Below, one piece after another: positions 60,874 to 64,000 of a stretch of DNA of 64,000 bases. The notes beneath the pieces are model-generated. The model was not told where the DNA came from. It was given only the letters and a program-made list of their open reading frames with translations, and made no database searches. The position numbers and the translations under genes were made by a program. Location: assembly GCA_027924645.1 (NCBI GenBank), contig BSBN01000445.1, positions 9,345,001-9,409,000 of the forward strand. Direction: 5' to 3'. How positions within the stretch are numbered: position 1 is the stretch's first letter; the number at the start of each line of letters is the position of its first letter. This stretch comes from Cunninghamia lanceolata (taxonomy: Eukaryota; Streptophyta; Pinopsida; Cupressales; Cupressaceae).

Positions 60874-62184
60874 TGTTGGAAATATGTGCCTGATATGTTG
60901 TCATTGATGTCAACATATCTTTCTGTCAAAAATAGTGAAGACAGTGCAAAGGAGTGATCAATATTTCCAGTAAGGTGAAGATCTAAGTATGCAGACTAAA
61001 GGGTTTGTATAGGATTGTTTGTTGTTGCTCCAGTTGAGATTTGAGAGGTCCGCATGAAGATTTGGTGAAGTTATGACCTTCTGAGTAGAATAGGTTTCTG
61101 TAGTTGTTTAGTGATGATAGAGTGGCAAGAAATTGGTCCGGATTGGTCTGGTAAGAGCATATTGTGATCTGCAAATCTAGAGGCATGTCTAGGATGTTGG
61201 TGTGTTCCCTCAACTCAAGTGGTTCATGGTTTGGAGGTTCAAAAGAAATGTTTCTAGTGTGACAGTCATGGCAGTGTGTGTTCTTGAGGTTCAGTGTGAA
61301 GATGCAAGTGATTCTAGTGATGCAAAGTATTGTGGTTGTTCCTATTGACTTCATTGTACTTGTGATGGTCTGATGGTGTGGCTGCTGTATTAAAGGTTGG
61401 TATTGAAGTTTGAGTTCATTATTGAAGATTTTCCTTTTCGATGTTGATGTTCTTTCAAGACTTGGCTTACCAAATGATCCTAGCGTGTTGCAGATGATCT
61501 AAGAGCATGCTATGGAGTGTAGTGTGTTTATTGAGAAAGATTCAAGTCTCAGTTGTGATTGGTCGATAGTGCATTGATCCGCGTCAAGTTTAGCCGATCT
61601 TGTTGTTCATTCCAAGGTTAATGAAGCGTATAAATACTTGTTGAAGAGTTGTTGAAAATTATCCTTGAGAAAAATGAATTAAATCCAAATAAAGGATTAG
61701 AAGCAGAGCAGAGAAGAAAAGGAGCGAGAGTAGTATAGAGTGAAGAGTCAATGGAGAAGAATTAAGAGACAAAAGTAGAAGTTTTGTGAGAATTCAATGA
61801 AACTGAACCATGAATGAAAAGATGCTAATTTTCTGTTAGTCCTTTCTGTGTTAAACATAAATTAATTGTAGGCAGTGAGCCTCTCTTGAGCAGTGAGCTC
61901 TGGGAAATGTACCTAAAGGCATGTGCCTTCTATTTTTCTAAAGTACTTTTAACAGGGTACAAATCTTTGTGGGTTAACCCCCACCGTGGTTTTTCCCTTA
62001 ACCGGGTTTCCATGTAAAAATCTGGTGTTCTATGTACATTTGTTTCTACTCATGTGTTGATGATTCATGCTTTAAATGTTTACATCATTAATCAGTTCTG
62101 TGTGATAAATAAATAGTTGCAATTGTTAAAGATTTGGGACAACTGATTTACCCCCCCTCTTAGTTGTCCAGCCTAATTCCAACA
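60874..62184 (+). repeat. 5' LTR of the second Sirevirus-like element (1311 bp)
   Basis: Starts TGTTGGAAATATGTG and ends CCTAATTCCAACA. It contains TTGTCATTGATGTCAACA near the start and a GGTTTTTCCC block near 61990, both shared with the LTR at 26686-28247, plus a TATA box at 61629. Confidence 0.8.
61629..61636 (+). promoter_or_regulatory. TATA box of the second Sirevirus-like LTR
   Basis: TATAAATA in GCGTATAAATACTTG, the only strong TATA site in this LTR, about 550 bp before its end. Confidence 0.6.
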
Positions 62185-62186
62185 AT

Positions 62187-62198
62187 TGGTATTAGAGT
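62187..62198 (+). other. Primer-binding site, decayed (tRNA iMet)
   Basis: TGGTATTAGAGT, two C-to-T changes from the initiator-Met primer site, two bases after the LTR. Confidence 0.75.
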
Positions 62199-62253
62199 GA
62201 GGTTCCTTTTGAAAATTTTAATAGCTTAAGGAAGATCTAGGAAGTCAGTAAAA

Positions 62254-63420
62254 ATGTATGAATAAAACCTTCAAGAGAAATTGAATCTCACCCTAGATGA
62301 TCTTGAACAGTCCAAAGCAGAAGTCCAAGAGCTGCAAGATAACCTCAAAAAGGTTGAAAACTTCATTGAGATTTTAAAAGAAAAATTGAGAAAATCCAAT
62401 GCAAAAGGAAAGGAGCAACCTCTTCAACTGGAAGACAAGGCCTTGAAAGAGAAGACAAAAGAATGTGAAAAGTTAGATAAAGAAGTTGTTGTCCTAAAAC
62501 ATGAGATGGAAATTGGGGTGATGAGACTAACCAAGGAAATTGAAGATAGGAAGAAAACTAAAGAAGAAATAAAGCAAAATTTGAAAGAGAGAACTGAAGA
62601 ATGCTACAGATTGGATGGAATATCTTGTCTCCTAGAATCTAATGTACAAGAAAGTAGAAACAATGAGAGAAACTTGAGAGACAGATTATCACTCTTAGAC
62701 ATGACCTAGAAATTGCAAATGAGTACAAGGAGAAGTTCAAGATAAGCTTAGCTAAATGTGAAGTACTATTTGAAGTATAGAAAAAGGATGATGACAAGCA
62801 TGATCTTAGATATGAGAAAGATGAAAGCTCTAGATCCAGACAAAGAAATTTTCAACCAAGGAATAAAAGAAACAGAACTACAAAACCTCTGGTAAGACAA
62901 CCTAATGCTCAAAGATATCCATCATTCAATGGAAATTGTTTCAATTGCAATAAATTTGGTCATAGAGCTACTCAATGCAAAAGTAGAGTAAATCAAAATG
63001 GTCTATCCTTCTTTGGACAATGCTTCAAGTGTAAGAGGTATGGTCATAGATCAAATGAATGTAGAAGTATGATAATGATTAATGCTAACAATAGAGGAAT
63101 TGGCAATTCTTTCAATAGTTATTGTTTTTCTTGCAATGAGTTTGGACACATGGCTAATCAATGCAGATCAAGAGGAAATCAAGTTCATAAGCAAGGAAAT
63201 GTTGTGTGCTTTAATTGCAATAAATCTAGTCATATTGCAAGATTCTGCAGAAGTAGGAACAATGGAACAAGAGGTCCGGTAAATAGAAAACTAGATGAAC
63301 AAAGACAAGAGAAAGACAAAAGAAAAATTGATGTGAATGAGATATAGAGTGAAATGAACAAGATTTGGGTAAAGAAAGATACAATAAGCAATGGTGATGG
63401 GTCCACACTGGAATTAGGTG
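62254..63420 (+). pseudogene. Sirevirus gag: coiled coil and four zinc knuckles
   Basis: An ATG at 62254 is followed after three codons by a TAA, then a frame open from 62266 to 62708: a long Lys/Glu-rich heptad helix (LDDLEQSKAEVQELQDNL and onward). After a frameshift near 62700 the other frame gives QPNAQRYPSFNGN and four CCHC knuckles: CFNCNKFGHRATQC, CFKCKRYGHRSNEC, CFSCNEFGHMANQC and CFNCNKSSHIARFC. The end reads EMNKIWVKKD. The gag capsid region that should come first is absent. In Sireviruses the coiled coil is thought to mediate protein contacts and the knuckles to bind RNA. Confidence 0.75.
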
Positions 63421-63685
63421 CTGACAATTCCTTCAGGAATTAAGTCAGGAACTTTGGCTCAAGGGGAGCTGCATTGAACATCAAATTCCCCCAGTCAGTA
63501 AGTGGGTGCCTGAATCTGGTATAATATTTTGAATTGGTTTAGATCCTTTGGAAGGATTTCTGGAAGAAAAGATGTTGATATGATAACTTGCGGAGTGATT
63601 CATGAAGAACTATCAAAAACTGAGTATCCGAAAGAGTTAGGGCAAATGCAATTTTCACATCAAAAGTAGGTGTGCTAGTGGGAAT
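63421..63685 (+). other. Unassigned sequence between two gag remnants
   Basis: No frame continues with recognisable protease or pol. The text may be the decayed join between the Sirevirus gag and the next copia gag. Confidence 0.3.
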
Positions 63686-64000
63686 TTGGAAGAATAAGAG
63701 ATTGTTGCCAAAGTGCTCAGATCCTTACCTGCTGCATATAAGCATAAGGTTGTTGCTATTGAGGAATTCAGGACTATGATAGATATTTCAAGGGATCTGT
63801 TGGTTTGTGAATGAATTTGGTGCTTCTCTTCCTAAATTAGCATTTAAGGCTAGTGGTTCTAGAAAGGGTAAGCAAAGATTTGTTTCAAATGCTTTGCTTG
63901 CAATAAGATTGGCCTTTTTGCATCAAGATGTCTAGAAAGGGTCTCAAAGCTAAACAGGCCTAGAGTTTAGAAGAAATCCTTTTGTGTCCAAGAAATTGCT
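63686..64000 (+). pseudogene. Remnant of a different copia gag
   Basis: EIVAKVLRSLPAAYKHKVVA followed by IEEFRTMIDISRDLLV is the end of the gag capsid (UBN2-type) domain of Ty1/copia elements. FGASLPKLAFKASGSRKGK follows after a frameshift, and in a third frame CFACNKIGLFASRC is a CCHC knuckle whose His is Leu. It differs from the four-knuckle gag just upstream, so it comes from another copia family or an older nested copy. It continues past the window. Confidence 0.6.

Larger units (their letters stand above)
60874..63420 (+). mobile_element. Second Sirevirus-like element, 5' LTR and gag half
   Basis: It inserted into chromovirus unit 4. It has a 5' LTR, primer site and gag coiled coil with four zinc knuckles. 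The gag N-terminal capsid part is missing between primer site and coiled coil, and nothing of pol is recognisable downstream. The 3' LTR is not in the window. Family agreement with 26686-31170 rests on LTR starts, the CCGTGGTTTTTCCC block and the four knuckles. The right-hand limit is approximate. Confidence 0.65.

Overview
This window is visibly AT-rich, intergenic nuclear DNA from a seed plant with a large genome. It is packed with old, nested LTR retrotransposons. A gymnosperm is plausible, given long LTRs, heavy decay and no recognisable host gene, but the sequence alone does not prove it. I see no intact host gene, rRNA, tRNA or CRISPR. Almost every open frame is a decayed piece of a retrotransposon protein.

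Layout. (1) 1-16212: about 2.8 tandem units of roughly 5.8 kb. I read each as a minus-strand LTR of about 3.67 kb plus a 2144-bp internal region, with neighbouring units sharing an LTR. The internal region holds one unrecognised ORF of about 566 codons and no pol, so the element is probably non-autonomous. (2) 16213-17146: a minus-strand orphan protein gene with one in-frame stop, cut exactly where the array ends. (3) 17147-18990: non-coding, with 13 degenerate palindromic boxes. (4) 19013-21290: a gag domain followed by a long acidic extension, with no pol. (5) 21291-25939: non-coding, with a diverged repeat array and two TATA-like sites that look like LTR remnants. (6) 25940-31433: a second gag pseudogene hit twice. 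At 26686-31170 it carries a minus-strand Sirevirus-like Ty1/copia element with 5-bp target duplications; at 31434 it is cut by the next block.

(7) 31434-60873: a chain of Ty3/gypsy chromovirus elements, LTR-int-LTR-int-LTR-int-LTR-int(truncated), with 3.1-kb LTRs, an initiator-Met tRNA primer site, gag, protease, RT, RNase H, integrase and a chromodomain-like tail. Diagnostic substitutions and shared stop codons group units 1 with 3 and 2 with 4. The chain therefore looks like a duplicated dimer (ABAB). (8) 60874-64000: a second Sirevirus-like LTR cuts the chain. It is followed by a coiled-coil gag with four zinc knuckles and then the remains of a different copia gag.

The most interesting points are the ABAB concatemer, the LTR-sharing array of an undescribed element with its own ORF, the Sirevirus copy whose gag segment lies behind the start of RT, an 88-codon leader ORF of constant length in the chromovirus, and regularly spaced palindromic box arrays in several unrelated LTRs. 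All similarities were judged by eye. No alignment or database search was run.
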